A stretch of DNA of 64,000 bases from Segatella hominis (GTDB lineage Bacteria > Bacteroidota > Bacteroidia > Bacteroidales > Bacteroidaceae), in contig NZ_CP137559.1 of assembly GCF_019249725.2 (NCBI RefSeq), positions 849,501 through 913,500 on the forward strand, in the 5' to 3' direction. Position numbers and translations under genes: made by a program. Shown one piece after another: positions 18,230-27,473 of this stretch (positions are counted from its first letter, which is position 1; every line of letters begins with the position of its first letter). The notes under the pieces were generated by a model. It saw only the letters and a list, made by a program, of their open reading frames with translations, searched no databases and was not told where the DNA came from.

Positions 18230-18260
18230 TTTGTTTTTTCGCAATTTCTTTTTATCTTTG
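18230..18260 (+). promoter_or_regulatory. Promoter of the nitroreductase gene
   Basis: TTTG at 18230-18233, 19-bp spacer, TATCTTTG at 18253-18260. Transcription should start near 18267, which favours the ATG at 18328 over the one at 18277. Confidence 0.8.
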
Positions 18261-18327
18261 TACCATTATTCAAATAATGACTTTTTTCTCTAAAGAAAAA
18301 GATTCATTTATAAAAGAAAGATACGAT

Positions 18328-18840
18328 ATGAAAAATATGTTAGCTTTGAGCCAGGAAAGATTTTCGGCTCGCAAATTTACTTCTGAGGCTGTGAGTCAGG
18401 AGGATTTTGATTACATCATGGAGTGTGTGCGCATGGCACCATCGGCAGTCAACAAGCAGCCTTGGAAATGGCTCATCGTGCGCTCTGATGAGGCAAAGCA
18501 GAAACTGCAGGAATGCTATGACAGAGAGTGGTTTCGCTCGGCACCTATGTATATCGTAGGCATGAGAAATGTGGAGGAAAACTGGGTGAGAAAATACGAC
18601 GGAAAAGCTCATGGCGACATCGATGTGGCTATCGCTACCGAACATCTCTGTCTGGCTGCCACCGAAAGAGGATTGGGCACTTGCTGGGTCTGCAATTATA
18701 ACACCGACAAGATGAAGCAACTTTTCTCCCGTCCTGGCTTTGAGGCAGTCGTCATCATCCCAATCGGTCATATAGCCGAAGATTGTCCGCATGCTGCAAA
18801 GAAGCGCAAGGATATGAGTGAAATCGTAGAGGAAATCTGA
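18328..18840 (+). CDS. Nitroreductase-family flavoprotein
   Basis: FMN-dependent oxidoreductase of the nitroreductase superfamily; the natural substrate is unknown. Residues ERFSARKFTSEAV (FMN phosphate contact), CVRMAPSAVNKQPWKW, and the C-terminal LCLAATERGLGTCWVCNY with VVIIPIGHIAED are characteristic. The protein is 170 aa, the small compact type. I take the ATG at 18328 because homologues begin close to LSQERFSARKF and because the promoter places the transcript start near 18267; the upstream ATG at 18277 would leave almost no leader. It is a single-gene unit. Confidence 0.9.
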   Translation: MKNMLALSQERFSARKFTSEAVSQEDFDYIMECVRMAPSAVNKQPWKWLIVRSDEAKQKLQECYDREWFRSAPMYIVGMRNVEENWVRKYDGKAHGDIDVAIATEHLCLAATERGLGTCWVCNYNTDKMKQLFSRPGFEAVVIIPIGHIAEDCPHAAKKRKDMSEIVEEI

Positions 18841-18879
18841 TTTCTTATCTGCTCACTTGCATCTTATTCTATTTAATAT

Positions 18880-18966
18880 ATAGAAAAAAGTTTTATCTAT
18901 TATGATATAGAGTACCTATTATTTATAGAGTTTTACCTATATCATATAGAGTTTACCTATTATATA
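18880..18966. repeat. Imperfect tandem repeats upstream of the fucosidase gene
   Basis: Three to four degenerate copies of a 20-25-bp unit built from TATAGAGT(TT)TACCTATTAT run up to the fucosidase start region. They are direct, not inverted, and AT-rich. They end within the first possible ATG (18966) of the fucosidase frame. Confidence 0.7.
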
Positions 18967-18998
18967 TGGAGAAGGTTCCAACAAATAAAATCATTATT

Positions 18999-20375
18999 AT
19001 GGGAAAGAAAATGAATCTGGAAACCAAGTCTTTTGCAGCTGCGATCTCATTCGCTCTCTGCTGCTCGTCTCTTTCGGCTACTGCTGCATCTTCCGCATCT
19101 TCTAAGAATGGGGAATTGTCTGCAGTTCTCCCTGCGCAGCATTATCAGCCAACAAAGGAAAATCTCCAGTCGCGACAGGAATTTCAGGACGACAAGTTCG
19201 GAATCTTCCTGCACTGGGGCTTGTACAGTATGCTGGCAACGGGCGAATGGACGATGACCAACAAGGATTTGAACTACAAGGAATATGCTAAGTTGGCTGG
19301 CGGCTTCTATCCGTCTAAGTTTGATGCTGCCAAATGGGTGGCTGCCATCAAGGCTTCCGGAGCCAAATATATCTGTTTCACGACCCGTCATCATGAGGGC
19401 TTCTCCATGTTCAAGACCCAGTATTCTGATTATAATATCGTGGATGCCACTCCTTTCAAGCGGGATATTCTCAAGGAACTGGCGGATGAATGCCACAAGC
19501 AGGGCATCCGCCTACATCTCTACTATTCACACATCGACTGGTATCGCGAGGATGCTCCGCAGGGAAGAACGGGCAGGGGAACCGGACGCCCGAATCCGAA
19601 GGGCAACTGGCAGAGCTACTACCAGTTTATGAACAACCAGCTTACCGAACTGCTTACCCATTATGGCAAGATAGGCGCAATATGGTTTGATGGCTGGTGG
19701 GATCAGGATATCAATCCCGATTTCAACTGGCAGCTGCCTGAACAATATGCCCTAATTCATCGTCTCCAACCAGCCTGTATGATAGGCAACAATCATCATC
19801 AGGTGCCTTTTGAGGGAGAGGATTTCCAGATGTTCGAGCGTGATCTTCCTGGCGAAAACAAGTCGGGCTTGTCGGGACAGGACATCAGTAAACTGCCGCT
19901 GGAAACCTGCGAAACCATGAACGGGATGTGGGGATATAAGATAACCGATCAGGACTATAAATCCACCAAAACCCTGATTCATTATCTGGTGAAATCGGCG
20001 GGCAAGAATGCCAATCTCCTGATGAACATCGGTCCTCAGCCAGATGGTGAACTGCCTGCTGTGGCCTTGGAGCGCCTGGCGGAAATGGGCGAGTGGATGA
20101 AAACATACGGTGAAACGATATATGGTACGAGAGCGGGCATCGTGGCTCCTCACGACTGGGGCGTTTCCACCCAGAAGGGCAACCGACTCTTTGTGCATGT
20201 GCTGAAACTTCAGGACCAGTCTCTCTTCCTGCCTTTGGGCAACAGAAAGGTGAAAAAGGTATTCGACTTTGTGAGCAAGAAACCGCTCAAGATGCAGAAA
20301 TGCAATGGTGGAATCATCCTCGACTTAGGCGCCATTCCTACTGAAATCGACAAGGTTGTGGAAATCCAACTGTGA
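18999..20375 (+). CDS. GH29 alpha-L-fucosidase, secreted
   Basis: Hydrolyses terminal alpha-L-fucose from host or plant glycans. A signal peptide spans about residues 1-30 (FAAAISFALCCSSLSATAAS). The GH29 barrel shows FGIFLHWGLYSMLATGEW, KYICFTTRHHEGFSMF, and IGAIWFDGWWDQD with the nucleophile aspartate. LLMNIGPQPDGELP closes the catalytic core. The acid/base residue is not assigned. At about 458 aa it lacks the longer C-terminal modules of some family members. Start taken at the ATG 18999; 18966 would add 11 residues and overlaps the tandem repeats. Not linked to susC/susD genes here. Confidence 0.93.
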   Translation: MGKKMNLETKSFAAAISFALCCSSLSATAASSASSKNGELSAVLPAQHYQPTKENLQSRQEFQDDKFGIFLHWGLYSMLATGEWTMTNKDLNYKEYAKLAGGFYPSKFDAAKWVAAIKASGAKYICFTTRHHEGFSMFKTQYSDYNIVDATPFKRDILKELADECHKQGIRLHLYYSHIDWYREDAPQGRTGRGTGRPNPKGNWQSYYQFMNNQLTELLTHYGKIGAIWFDGWWDQDINPDFNWQLPEQYALIHRLQPACMIGNNHHQVPFEGEDFQMFERDLPGENKSGLSGQDISKLPLETCETMNGMWGYKITDQDYKSTKTLIHYLVKSAGKNANLLMNIGPQPDGELPAVALERLAEMGEWMKTYGETIYGTRAGIVAPHDWGVSTQKGNRLFVHVLKLQDQSLFLPLGNRKVKKVFDFVSKKPLKMQKCNGGIILDLGAIPTEIDKVVEIQL

Positions 20376-20455
20376 TATATCACATCTGTAATCGTTGCGC
20401 CTATATATATATAAGGTGTAGCGATGATGGCATAAGACTGAAATTAATATCAATG

Positions 20456-21169
20456 ATGAAAAATTTGAGAGATTACCTGATAGTAGCCGGTCTGCTGCTA
20501 TCGTCAACTGCGTTTTCTCAGACTCCAGGTGGGGCAGATGTTCCAGCGAGTGCGAGTCATTACAAAACGTATCATGGTGACGGCATTGACGACGTGCTGC
20601 AGTATGTGCCCATGGCTTCGGTCTTCGGACTGAAACTGCTGGGTGTAGAGGCGGAGAGTTCCTGGAAGCGCAGACTGACGGTTTCGGTCGTGTCTTTCGG
20701 ACTGAATGCCGGAGTCACCTATGGTCTGAAACATACCATTCATAAAATGCGTCCCGATGGAACTGACAATCGTTCTTTTCCATCGGGACACACCTCTGTC
20801 GCCTTTTGTGGCGCCACCAATCTGATGCACGAATATCGCAAGGCTTCTCCCTGGATAGGCATAGCTGGTTATGCGCTGGCTACCGGAGTGGCGGTAGATA
20901 GAATCCGCCGCAACCGCCATCATTGGGGTGATGTCGTGGCCGGTGCTGCCATCGGAGTGGCTTCGGCAGAGGCGGGTTATCTGATAGGTAATCTGATTTT
21001 GGGCAAAAAGAAGAAAAATGGTGGAGATAATGTTAGAGAAAGCCAGAATCATCTAAATTCCACAACAGACAACGATGGCCATATCAGCGGAAAAAGTACG
21101 ACTGATAAGTTAGACAATATCAGTCTTTCTGTTTCTCCTACGGGTTTGGCTTTCGCTATGAAATTATAG
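20456..21169 (+). CDS. PAP2-family phosphatase, exported
   Basis: Acid phosphatase-like protein with the three-part PAP2 signature: KHTIHKMRPDG (KxxxxxxRP), SFPSGHTSVAF (PSGH), and RIRRNRHHWGDVVAG (SRxxxxxHxxxD-like). A cleavable signal sequence ends near STAFSQ. Lipid phosphates such as undecaprenyl pyrophosphate or lipid A phosphate are typical substrates; which one applies cannot be read from sequence. It is 237 aa from the ATG at 20456, and the adjacent ATG 20453 is equivalent. It lies between the fucosidase and an S9 peptidase on the same strand with short gaps. Confidence 0.87.
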   Translation: MKNLRDYLIVAGLLLSSTAFSQTPGGADVPASASHYKTYHGDGIDDVLQYVPMASVFGLKLLGVEAESSWKRRLTVSVVSFGLNAGVTYGLKHTIHKMRPDGTDNRSFPSGHTSVAFCGATNLMHEYRKASPWIGIAGYALATGVAVDRIRRNRHHWGDVVAGAAIGVASAEAGYLIGNLILGKKKKNGGDNVRESQNHLNSTTDNDGHISGKSTTDKLDNISLSVSPTGLAFAMKL

Positions 21170-21220
21170 TGAGTCATATTGACAATCAAGATTAAAAAAT
21201 CGAATATAAACAAGAAAACG

Positions 21221-23857
21221 ATGATAGATAAACATCATTTTATAAGCAAGAAAGGCGTGATGGCACTCACTTTCAGTGCCGCCTTGTGTGCCTCTATGAC
21301 AGCTCAGGCTGAAACCATCGAGGTGAAGAAGTTCAAATATGCAGGTCCATTTCCTGTCAGTTTGCCTTGGATGGCGGACAGTGTAGATATTAAGGGAGAA
21401 AAGTTTGCGATGGAAAAACTGTTGGATTCCCCGCTGTCGTTTACTTCCTTCAATCAGGGGAAAGAGGTTTCTTCCTTATCTTCCGCATCATCTCCGCATG
21501 CCCTGAATCTGGCATCTTTCAGTCTCTCCAATGAGCACCGGATGAAAGTGATGATCTCTGTGGAAGGTGTCAGCGAGTATCGACTTTTTGTGGATGGAGA
21601 GTCTTTGAAGGGAAATGGAAACCAGTTTGAGACGGTTCTGTTGCCTTCTTCTCATCAGGTGGTGATCAAATATCTGGCTGCAAAGGATGATGCCAAGGTT
21701 CTGGTAAAAACGGGAAATGATCTAACTGCTCAGCCTTCTGGGAACCCTGCATTATCATCCAAAGAATCTGAAGAATCTCAGAAAAACTCTGCATATTCCC
21801 TGAAAATTGATGTCCCTTCAGCTTCTTCCAAGCGTGCATACAATATTTATGATGTGATCTGCGCGCCTAACTATTCGAGCGTATCACTCTCTCCGAATGG
21901 AAAATACGTGATTGTGCACAAAACCTGGGTTGACCGTCAGGGCAACAACCACAGTATCAATGAGGTGAGGAATTATCAGACAGGCAGGGTACTTGCTTCT
22001 TTCCAGGAAAACGTGAAGTGGATGCCTCGCAGCAATAAAATGTATTTCGTGCAGAAGAATAGTGAAAGTGCTATCGAGGCTAATGGAAATGCCGCAGCTG
22101 GCTCCGCACTCTCTTATGAAACTGAAAGCTCCAGTCAGCAGCTGGTAACTGTCAATCCGCTGACGATGGAACGTGAGGTTTTGGCAACAAATATTCCGGA
22201 AGGCTTCTTTCAGTTTACTCCCGACGAGAAATCTCTGATCTATACGGTCACTACCGAGGGCAGGAAGAAGGATGCACAGGTTTATGACATCAAGGAACCG
22301 GATGACCGTCAACCGGGCTGGCGCAATCGCTCCAATCTTGCAAAATATGATTTGGTATCCGGAATTTTCCAGCCTATCACCTTCGGTTATCACAATATTT
22401 ATCTCAATGATATCTCTGCCGATTCCCGCTATCTGCTCATCGGCAAGAGTGAGGATCGTCTGACCAAGCGACCAACTACCCTGACTTCGCTCTACAGACT
22501 GGATCTCCAAACCCTTCAGGCTGAAACCCTGGTGGATAAGGGCGAGTTTATCAATAGTGCCCTGTTCTCTCCAGACGGCAAGTCGATTCTTGTAAGTGCT
22601 TCTCCTGAGGCCTTTGACGGTATCGGCAAGAATGTGGAAGAAGGTCAGATTCCGAGCATGATAGATACGCAACTTTATCTGATGTCTGCCTCGTCAAAGG
22701 AGGCTCAGCAGGTGCGTCCGCTCACCAAGGATTTCGATCCGAATGTGCAGAATGTAGTCTGGAGCAAGGTGGATGGAAACATCTATTTTACGGCTGAAGA
22801 CAAGGACTGCGTGCATCTTTTCCAACTGAATCCGAAATCTGGAAAATTTGTCCTGTTGAAGTCGCCTGAAGAGTATATCAAGTCCTTCTCCCTGGCATCT
22901 TCTGCTGCCGAAATGGCATTCTCAGGACAGAGTGCATCCAATGCCGACCGCCTCTATAGGATGAATACCAAGGCGCAGAAAGCACAGGTGATAGACGACC
23001 TCAGTGCCCGCGAATTGAAAGATGTCCAGTTGGGCGAATGCAAGGCGTGGAATTATGTCAACGCAAAGGGCGACACCATCTGCTGCCGCTATTATCTGCC
23101 TCCTCATTTTGATGCAGCCAAGAAATATCCGATGGTAGTCAACTATTATGGAGGTTGCAGTCCTACGAGTCGTATGTTCCAGAGCCGCTATCCGCATCAT
23201 GTCTATGCAGCCATGGGCTATGTGGTGCTGGTGGTCAATCCAAGTGGAGCCACCGGTTTCGGACAGAAGTTCTCTGCCCGCCACGTAGATACGGCTGGTG
23301 AGGGAGTGGCTGAAGATATCATAGCCAGCACTCAGGCTTTCTGTGATGAACATGGTTTTGTGAACAGGAAGAAGATAGGATGTATCGGAGCCAGCTATGG
23401 CGGATTTATGACCCAGTATCTTCAGACCAGGACGGATCTCTTTGCTGCAGCCATTTCCCATGCGGGTATCAGTGATCATACCAGTTATTGGGGAGAAGGC
23501 TATTGGGGATATTCCTACAGTCAGGTTTCTATGGCCAATGAATATCCTTGGACCAACAAGCATCTCTTTGTAGACCAGAGTCCGCTTTATCGTGCAGATA
23601 AGATTCATACACCATTGCTTTTCCTGCATGGTACTGCTGATAACAACGTGCCGGTAGGAGAGAGCATCCAACTCTATACTGCGCTGAAAGTATTAGGCCG
23701 TCCTACGGCTATGGTGCTGGTAGATGGTCAGGATCATCATATCATCGACTACGAAAAGCGCATCAAATGGCAGAATACCATCTTTGCCTGGTTCTCCAAA
23801 TGGCTTCAGGATGATGACTGTTGGTGGAACGAGATGTATGGAAACGAAAAAATGTAA
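21221..23857 (+). CDS. S9-family prolyl oligopeptidase / dipeptidyl peptidase
   Basis: Secreted serine peptidase. The signal peptide (about residues 1-28) ends near MTAQAE. A long beta-propeller region follows, and the alpha/beta-hydrolase domain starts near residue 620. The catalytic serine is in IGASYGGFMTQYL, the aspartate in LHGTADNNVPVGES, and the histidine in VDGQDHHIIDY. The 878-aa length includes an N-terminal extra domain beyond the usual DPP IV-like layout. A TTG at 21179 is in frame, but the ATG at 21221 directly precedes the signal sequence and is chosen. The stop lies inside the terminator stem. Confidence 0.92.
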   Translation: MIDKHHFISKKGVMALTFSAALCASMTAQAETIEVKKFKYAGPFPVSLPWMADSVDIKGEKFAMEKLLDSPLSFTSFNQGKEVSSLSSASSPHALNLASFSLSNEHRMKVMISVEGVSEYRLFVDGESLKGNGNQFETVLLPSSHQVVIKYLAAKDDAKVLVKTGNDLTAQPSGNPALSSKESEESQKNSAYSLKIDVPSASSKRAYNIYDVICAPNYSSVSLSPNGKYVIVHKTWVDRQGNNHSINEVRNYQTGRVLASFQENVKWMPRSNKMYFVQKNSESAIEANGNAAAGSALSYETESSSQQLVTVNPLTMEREVLATNIPEGFFQFTPDEKSLIYTVTTEGRKKDAQVYDIKEPDDRQPGWRNRSNLAKYDLVSGIFQPITFGYHNIYLNDISADSRYLLIGKSEDRLTKRPTTLTSLYRLDLQTLQAETLVDKGEFINSALFSPDGKSILVSASPEAFDGIGKNVEEGQIPSMIDTQLYLMSASSKEAQQVRPLTKDFDPNVQNVVWSKVDGNIYFTAEDKDCVHLFQLNPKSGKFVLLKSPEEYIKSFSLASSAAEMAFSGQSASNADRLYRMNTKAQKAQVIDDLSARELKDVQLGECKAWNYVNAKGDTICCRYYLPPHFDAAKKYPMVVNYYGGCSPTSRMFQSRYPHHVYAAMGYVVLVVNPSGATGFGQKFSARHVDTAGEGVAEDIIASTQAFCDEHGFVNRKKIGCIGASYGGFMTQYLQTRTDLFAAAISHAGISDHTSYWGEGYWGYSYSQVSMANEYPWTNKHLFVDQSPLYRADKIHTPLLFLHGTADNNVPVGESIQLYTALKVLGRPTAMVLVDGQDHHIIDYEKRIKWQNTIFAWFSKWLQDDDCWWNEMYGNEKM

Positions 23858-23881
23858 GTCTGAAAAGACTTACATTTTTTT
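23847..23881. terminator. Bidirectional terminator between S9 peptidase and lolA-like gene
   Basis: AATGTAAGTCT pairs with AGACTTACATT around a GAAA tetraloop, flanked by A-run on the left and T-run on the right. It can therefore work for both converging genes. It includes the stop codon of the peptidase gene. Confidence 0.9.
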
Positions 23882-23957
23882 GTTGCTTTATCTCAAAGTC
23901 TGCGATTTTAGTTTTATCTTAAAATTCTCGATTTTTTCATTATCAGCAATTTTCTCA

Positions 23958-24557
23958 TTATCTCAAATCTACGATTTCTGCTTTAGGGAAATCTTTGCTG
24001 TTGAAGACGAAAGTGCTGTTAGACACATTCTTAGCTCTGAAATTGCTCACCTTGATAGTGCTCCAGGAACTGCCCTGTCTCATCTTGATGACAGAAGGAA
24101 CGTAGGTTTTCTTGTTGATGGTGATAATCAATTCCTGTACCGTACGCCTCTTGTTCTGAGCAATCAGGTGAACCTCATAGTTGCTGCCAGCATTTTTCAG
24201 GCTGGAATTGTAACCGGTCTTATATATATTGATAAATGTATAAGGGTTCATTGACATCTGCTGCGCCTGTGTAGGATTGCTGACATTTACCTCGTTGGTA
24301 TTTTTCATATAAGTCCACTGCGTCTTACCATTATACCATACGGTAGCCTGCGGAGTGTGGGCATTAAACTTGTTGCCCTTGATGGCGATGGTGCCGGAAG
24401 TGGAACCGTATTTGGTACTTGACAGGCTGAAATTGGCGCTGGCGCCACCTTTGTTGCCTATGATTTTGGCAGTCTTATTTAAAACCTGCTGGGCTGTCTG
24501 TGCGAATGTTCCAAGACTCATCAGAGTCATGAAAGCAAATAAAATCATTTTCTTCAT
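23958..24557 (-). CDS. LolA-like outer-membrane lipoprotein carrier
   Basis: Periplasmic protein of the LolA/LolB fold that ferries lipoproteins to the outer membrane. The 199-aa protein has a signal peptide ending near LGTFAQ, then a hydrophobic half-barrel: ANFSLSSTKYGSTSGTIAIKG, WYNGKTQWTYMKNTNEVNVS and TYVPSVIKMRQGSSWSTIKV. Sequence similarity across LolA proteins is low, so the assignment rests on length, signal peptide and the W-Y-N-G-K motif. It lies 120 bp downstream of ftsK, a neighbourhood typical for lolA, with a terminator hairpin between the two. Confidence 0.8.
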   Translation of the reverse strand: MKKMILFAFMTLMSLGTFAQTAQQVLNKTAKIIGNKGGASANFSLSSTKYGSTSGTIAIKGNKFNAHTPQATVWYNGKTQWTYMKNTNEVNVSNPTQAQQMSMNPYTFINIYKTGYNSSLKNAGSNYEVHLIAQNKRRTVQELIITINKKTYVPSVIKMRQGSSWSTIKVSNFRAKNVSNSTFVFNSKDFPKAEIVDLR

Positions 24558-24581
24558 CATTCTTTCTTTATAAATTAAAAA

Positions 24582-24625
24582 AAACTTTTCATGTTACTTA
24601 GATGCAAAGGTAACATGAAAAGTTT
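24582..24625 (-). terminator. FtsK terminator hairpin whose loop carries a promoter box for lolA-like gene
   Basis: A perfect 16-bp stem (24582-24597 with 24610-24625) around a 12-nt loop. On the minus strand it is followed by a T-run, so it should end the ftsK transcript. The minus-strand sequence TACCTTTG (24605-24612) in the loop and stem matches the -7 consensus and would drive the lolA-like gene. No good -33 is seen. Confidence 0.7.
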
Positions 24626-24677
24626 AATTAATATCTATTCTTTAAGAATTCTTAGTTTCTTTAAGCCTCGTTTAATC

Positions 24678-27311
24678 TTATCCTCTCAGTTGGAGAAGGA
24701 GCGTGTTCAGCTGGTTTTCGTCCTGCAGAAGCACCTCTCTTGGCTTACTGCCCTGGGCAGCACCTACGATTCCTGCAGCTTCCAACTGGTCCATCAGTCG
24801 TCCGGCTCTGTTGTATCCGATACTGAATCGGCGCTGTATCATACTCGTACTTCCCTGTTGTGATAAGACGATGGCATGCGCTGCTTCCTCAAAGTAAGGA
24901 TCGAGATTGCGCGTATCCACATTTCCGCTGCCCACAGCTTCTCCGTCATTGGCTGGCTCAGGAAGTTCGAGTGGCTCGATAGGACCAGGCTGACTGGAGA
25001 TGTACTCGTTGATGCGCTCAATTTCCGGAGTATCTACGAATGCACACTGCACACGTACCGGCTCGTTGCCATTCAGATAGAGCATATCGCCTCGACCTAT
25101 CAGCTGGTTGGCACCTGTTCTGTCCAGAATGGTCTTGGAGTCAATGGCAGATGTCACCTTGAAGGCGATACGGCCTGGGAAGTTGGCCTTGATATTACCC
25201 GTAATGATGGTCGTAGTAGGGCGCTGGGTTGCGATAATCATGTGGATACCCACGGCACGAGCCAGCTGGGCGATACGAGCGATAGGAAGTTCCACCTCCT
25301 TGCCGGCTGTCATGATCAAGTCGCCAAACTCATCTATGATTACCACCACGTATGGCATATATTCATGTCCGTCGGTCAGCTTGAGCCTGTGGTTGATGTA
25401 CTTCTGGTTATACTCCTTGATGTTTCTGGCACCGGCTTTCTTCAGCAGGTCGTATCGGCTATCCATCAGCACACAGAGACTGTTGAGCGTTCTTACCACC
25501 TTGGTAACATCTGTGATGATAGGTTCTTCTTCGTCAGAAACCGCTGCCATGAAATGGTTGGCGATGCGGGAGTAAACGCTGAATTCCACCTTCTTGGGGT
25601 CGATGAGCACCAGTTTCAGCTCATTAGGATGCTTCTTATATAATAAAGAGGTGATAATCGCATTCAGACCTACAGATTTACCCTGTCCGGTGGCACCGGC
25701 TACGAGCAGGTGAGGAATCTTGGCCAAATCTACCATGAAAACCTCATTGGTGATCGTCTTACCAAGAGCGATAGGAAGTTCCATCTTGGTTTCCTGAAAT
25801 TTCTTGGAGTTGAGGATACTTTCCATGCTCACGATATTGGCCTTGGCATTCGGCACCTCGATACCGATGGTTCCCTTGCCAGGAATAGGAGCGATGATAC
25901 GGATACCCAAAGCTGCGAGACTCAGGGCGATATCATCTTCCAGATTCTTGATCTTGGAGATGCGCACACCTTCAGCTGGCTGGATTTCGTAGAGTGTAAT
26001 CGTAGGACCTACCGTAGCTCGGATGGTCTTAATCTGCACACCGAAATTGCCCAAAACCTCAATGATTCGGTTCTTGTTGGCTATCTGTTCCTCTTCGTCA
26101 ATATAAGCACCGTTGTCCTCATACTTCTTCAGCAGGTTGAGCGTAGGGTATTTATATCGGGTGAAAGGTTCTTTCGGGTTGATAGGCGTATTCAGCTCTA
26201 CGGTGCTGCTCACGGTGTTGCTGGAAGCCTGTTCCTCGTTGGCAGCTACGGAAATATCCATGCCGATATGCTGGGAAGCGAGTTCGGCAGCTTTCTTTTC
26301 ATCAGCTTCAGCCTGCGCTCTCTCGTTGCGCAATCTGCGCTGGTTTTCCAGGAATGATACGTTAGGATCTTTGGTTGCAGCCGCTACAGAAGCGCTTTCG
26401 CCTGCTGCATCTTCTACATCGGCAGCATGTTCTGCATCCATATTTCCAGCCGTCATATTTTCAGCGTTATGTGCAGCTGCTCCTTCTTCTGCTTTATCTG
26501 GATTAACATCCAAATCTATCACCTTGGCAGGCTCCGGATCCTTAAACTCAGATTTCTCAGGTTCTTCTTCCTCCTCCTGTTTCTGTCCATTTTCAGCATT
26601 CGCATAAGCCTGCGCAATGGCATCCGGTTCGTTGTCTTCACCATTTTTGCCGTGATTGGTGATTTCGAAGTGCACCTTACTTGTAATATAGCCAATCGGG
26701 TTGAGCGCCTTTCGGATCACGGTGATGGTTTCCGTCGTCAGGTAGGTGAGGAAAGCGATGGCAGTAAAGAGCAGAATCGCTGTAAGACCCGGTGCACCCA
26801 CTACGTTTTCCAAGTTCTGTACGACAAAGATTCCATGCTTTCCGCCAGGATTGAAGATAAGTCCACCCGTAAGTGGTGTCAGGAATTTGGCAAATGTGAT
26901 GGCACACCATTCCATGACAATCATGGTGCTTAAAAACCATTTCCACAGATTGATTTTGTAGGCATGCATGAGCTGCAATCCCCATATTATAAAAAAGGTG
27001 GGGAGCAGGAATGATGGAAAACCGAAATTCTGTGAAATCAGCCAGTAGGAGATGATAGCACCCAGCGAACCGCAATAATTCTGAAACTGGTGCTCACTGT
27101 TGGTCCATTCTCCCGTTCGCATTTCTTCCAGAATACTTTGGTCTGCCGCGCCCGTATTCAAAAAAGAAACCATCGCGATGATGGTAACTACAGAAATGGT
27201 GACCAGAGCCAGTCCTAAGAAGAAATCTGTAATAGTATTATTGAAAATATATTGTAAGCCAATTGCTTGACTGAAGCTTTTGGTTTTCTGTTCAGTTCTT
27301 TTTTTTGCCAT
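24678..27311 (-). CDS. ftsK: FtsK/SpoIIIE-family DNA translocase
   Basis: Septal DNA pump that clears chromosome dimers during division. Several N-terminal membrane segments lie within about residues 28-200. An acidic, alanine-rich linker follows (about 225-390), then the motor: Walker A VAGATGQGKSVGLNA and Walker B VVVIIDEFGDLIM, with IATQRPTTTIITG. The gamma domain at the C-terminus (SMIQRRFSIGYNRAGRLMDQ) reads KOPS-type sites. The protein has 877 aa and looks complete. A -7-like box TACTTTTG lies just upstream, divergent from the RNase D-like gene. Confidence 0.96.
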   Translation of the reverse strand: MAKKRTEQKTKSFSQAIGLQYIFNNTITDFFLGLALVTISVVTIIAMVSFLNTGAADQSILEEMRTGEWTNSEHQFQNYCGSLGAIISYWLISQNFGFPSFLLPTFFIIWGLQLMHAYKINLWKWFLSTMIVMEWCAITFAKFLTPLTGGLIFNPGGKHGIFVVQNLENVVGAPGLTAILLFTAIAFLTYLTTETITVIRKALNPIGYITSKVHFEITNHGKNGEDNEPDAIAQAYANAENGQKQEEEEEPEKSEFKDPEPAKVIDLDVNPDKAEEGAAAHNAENMTAGNMDAEHAADVEDAAGESASVAAATKDPNVSFLENQRRLRNERAQAEADEKKAAELASQHIGMDISVAANEEQASSNTVSSTVELNTPINPKEPFTRYKYPTLNLLKKYEDNGAYIDEEEQIANKNRIIEVLGNFGVQIKTIRATVGPTITLYEIQPAEGVRISKIKNLEDDIALSLAALGIRIIAPIPGKGTIGIEVPNAKANIVSMESILNSKKFQETKMELPIALGKTITNEVFMVDLAKIPHLLVAGATGQGKSVGLNAIITSLLYKKHPNELKLVLIDPKKVEFSVYSRIANHFMAAVSDEEEPIITDVTKVVRTLNSLCVLMDSRYDLLKKAGARNIKEYNQKYINHRLKLTDGHEYMPYVVVIIDEFGDLIMTAGKEVELPIARIAQLARAVGIHMIIATQRPTTTIITGNIKANFPGRIAFKVTSAIDSKTILDRTGANQLIGRGDMLYLNGNEPVRVQCAFVDTPEIERINEYISSQPGPIEPLELPEPANDGEAVGSGNVDTRNLDPYFEEAAHAIVLSQQGSTSMIQRRFSIGYNRAGRLMDQLEAAGIVGAAQGSKPREVLLQDENQLNTLLLQLRG

Positions 27312-27339
27312 TTTTGATGTTCTTGAATTATTTATCTTG

Positions 27340-27347
27340 CAAAAGTA
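27340..27347 (-). promoter_or_regulatory. Putative -7 element of ftsK
   Basis: Minus-strand TACTTTTG fits TAnnTTTG and is followed by CA. It lies about 30 bp upstream of the ATG. A matching -33 is not evident. Confidence 0.5.
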
Positions 27348-27417
27348 GCTAAAATAATCGAAAAAATCGAGATTTTAATGCTAATTTTTCTAATTTTTGC
27401 GAGAAAGTTGATTTACA

Positions 27418-27449
27418 TTTGGTCATTTCATTTATAAATTGTACTTTTG
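27418..27449 (+). promoter_or_regulatory. Promoter of the RNase D-like gene
   Basis: TTTG at 27418-27421, 20-bp spacer, TACTTTTG at 27442-27449. The first in-frame ATG (27447) overlaps the box and cannot be used; this fixes the start at 27474. Confidence 0.82.
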
Positions 27450-27473
27450 CATTCTGAAATCTTGGAAATAATA

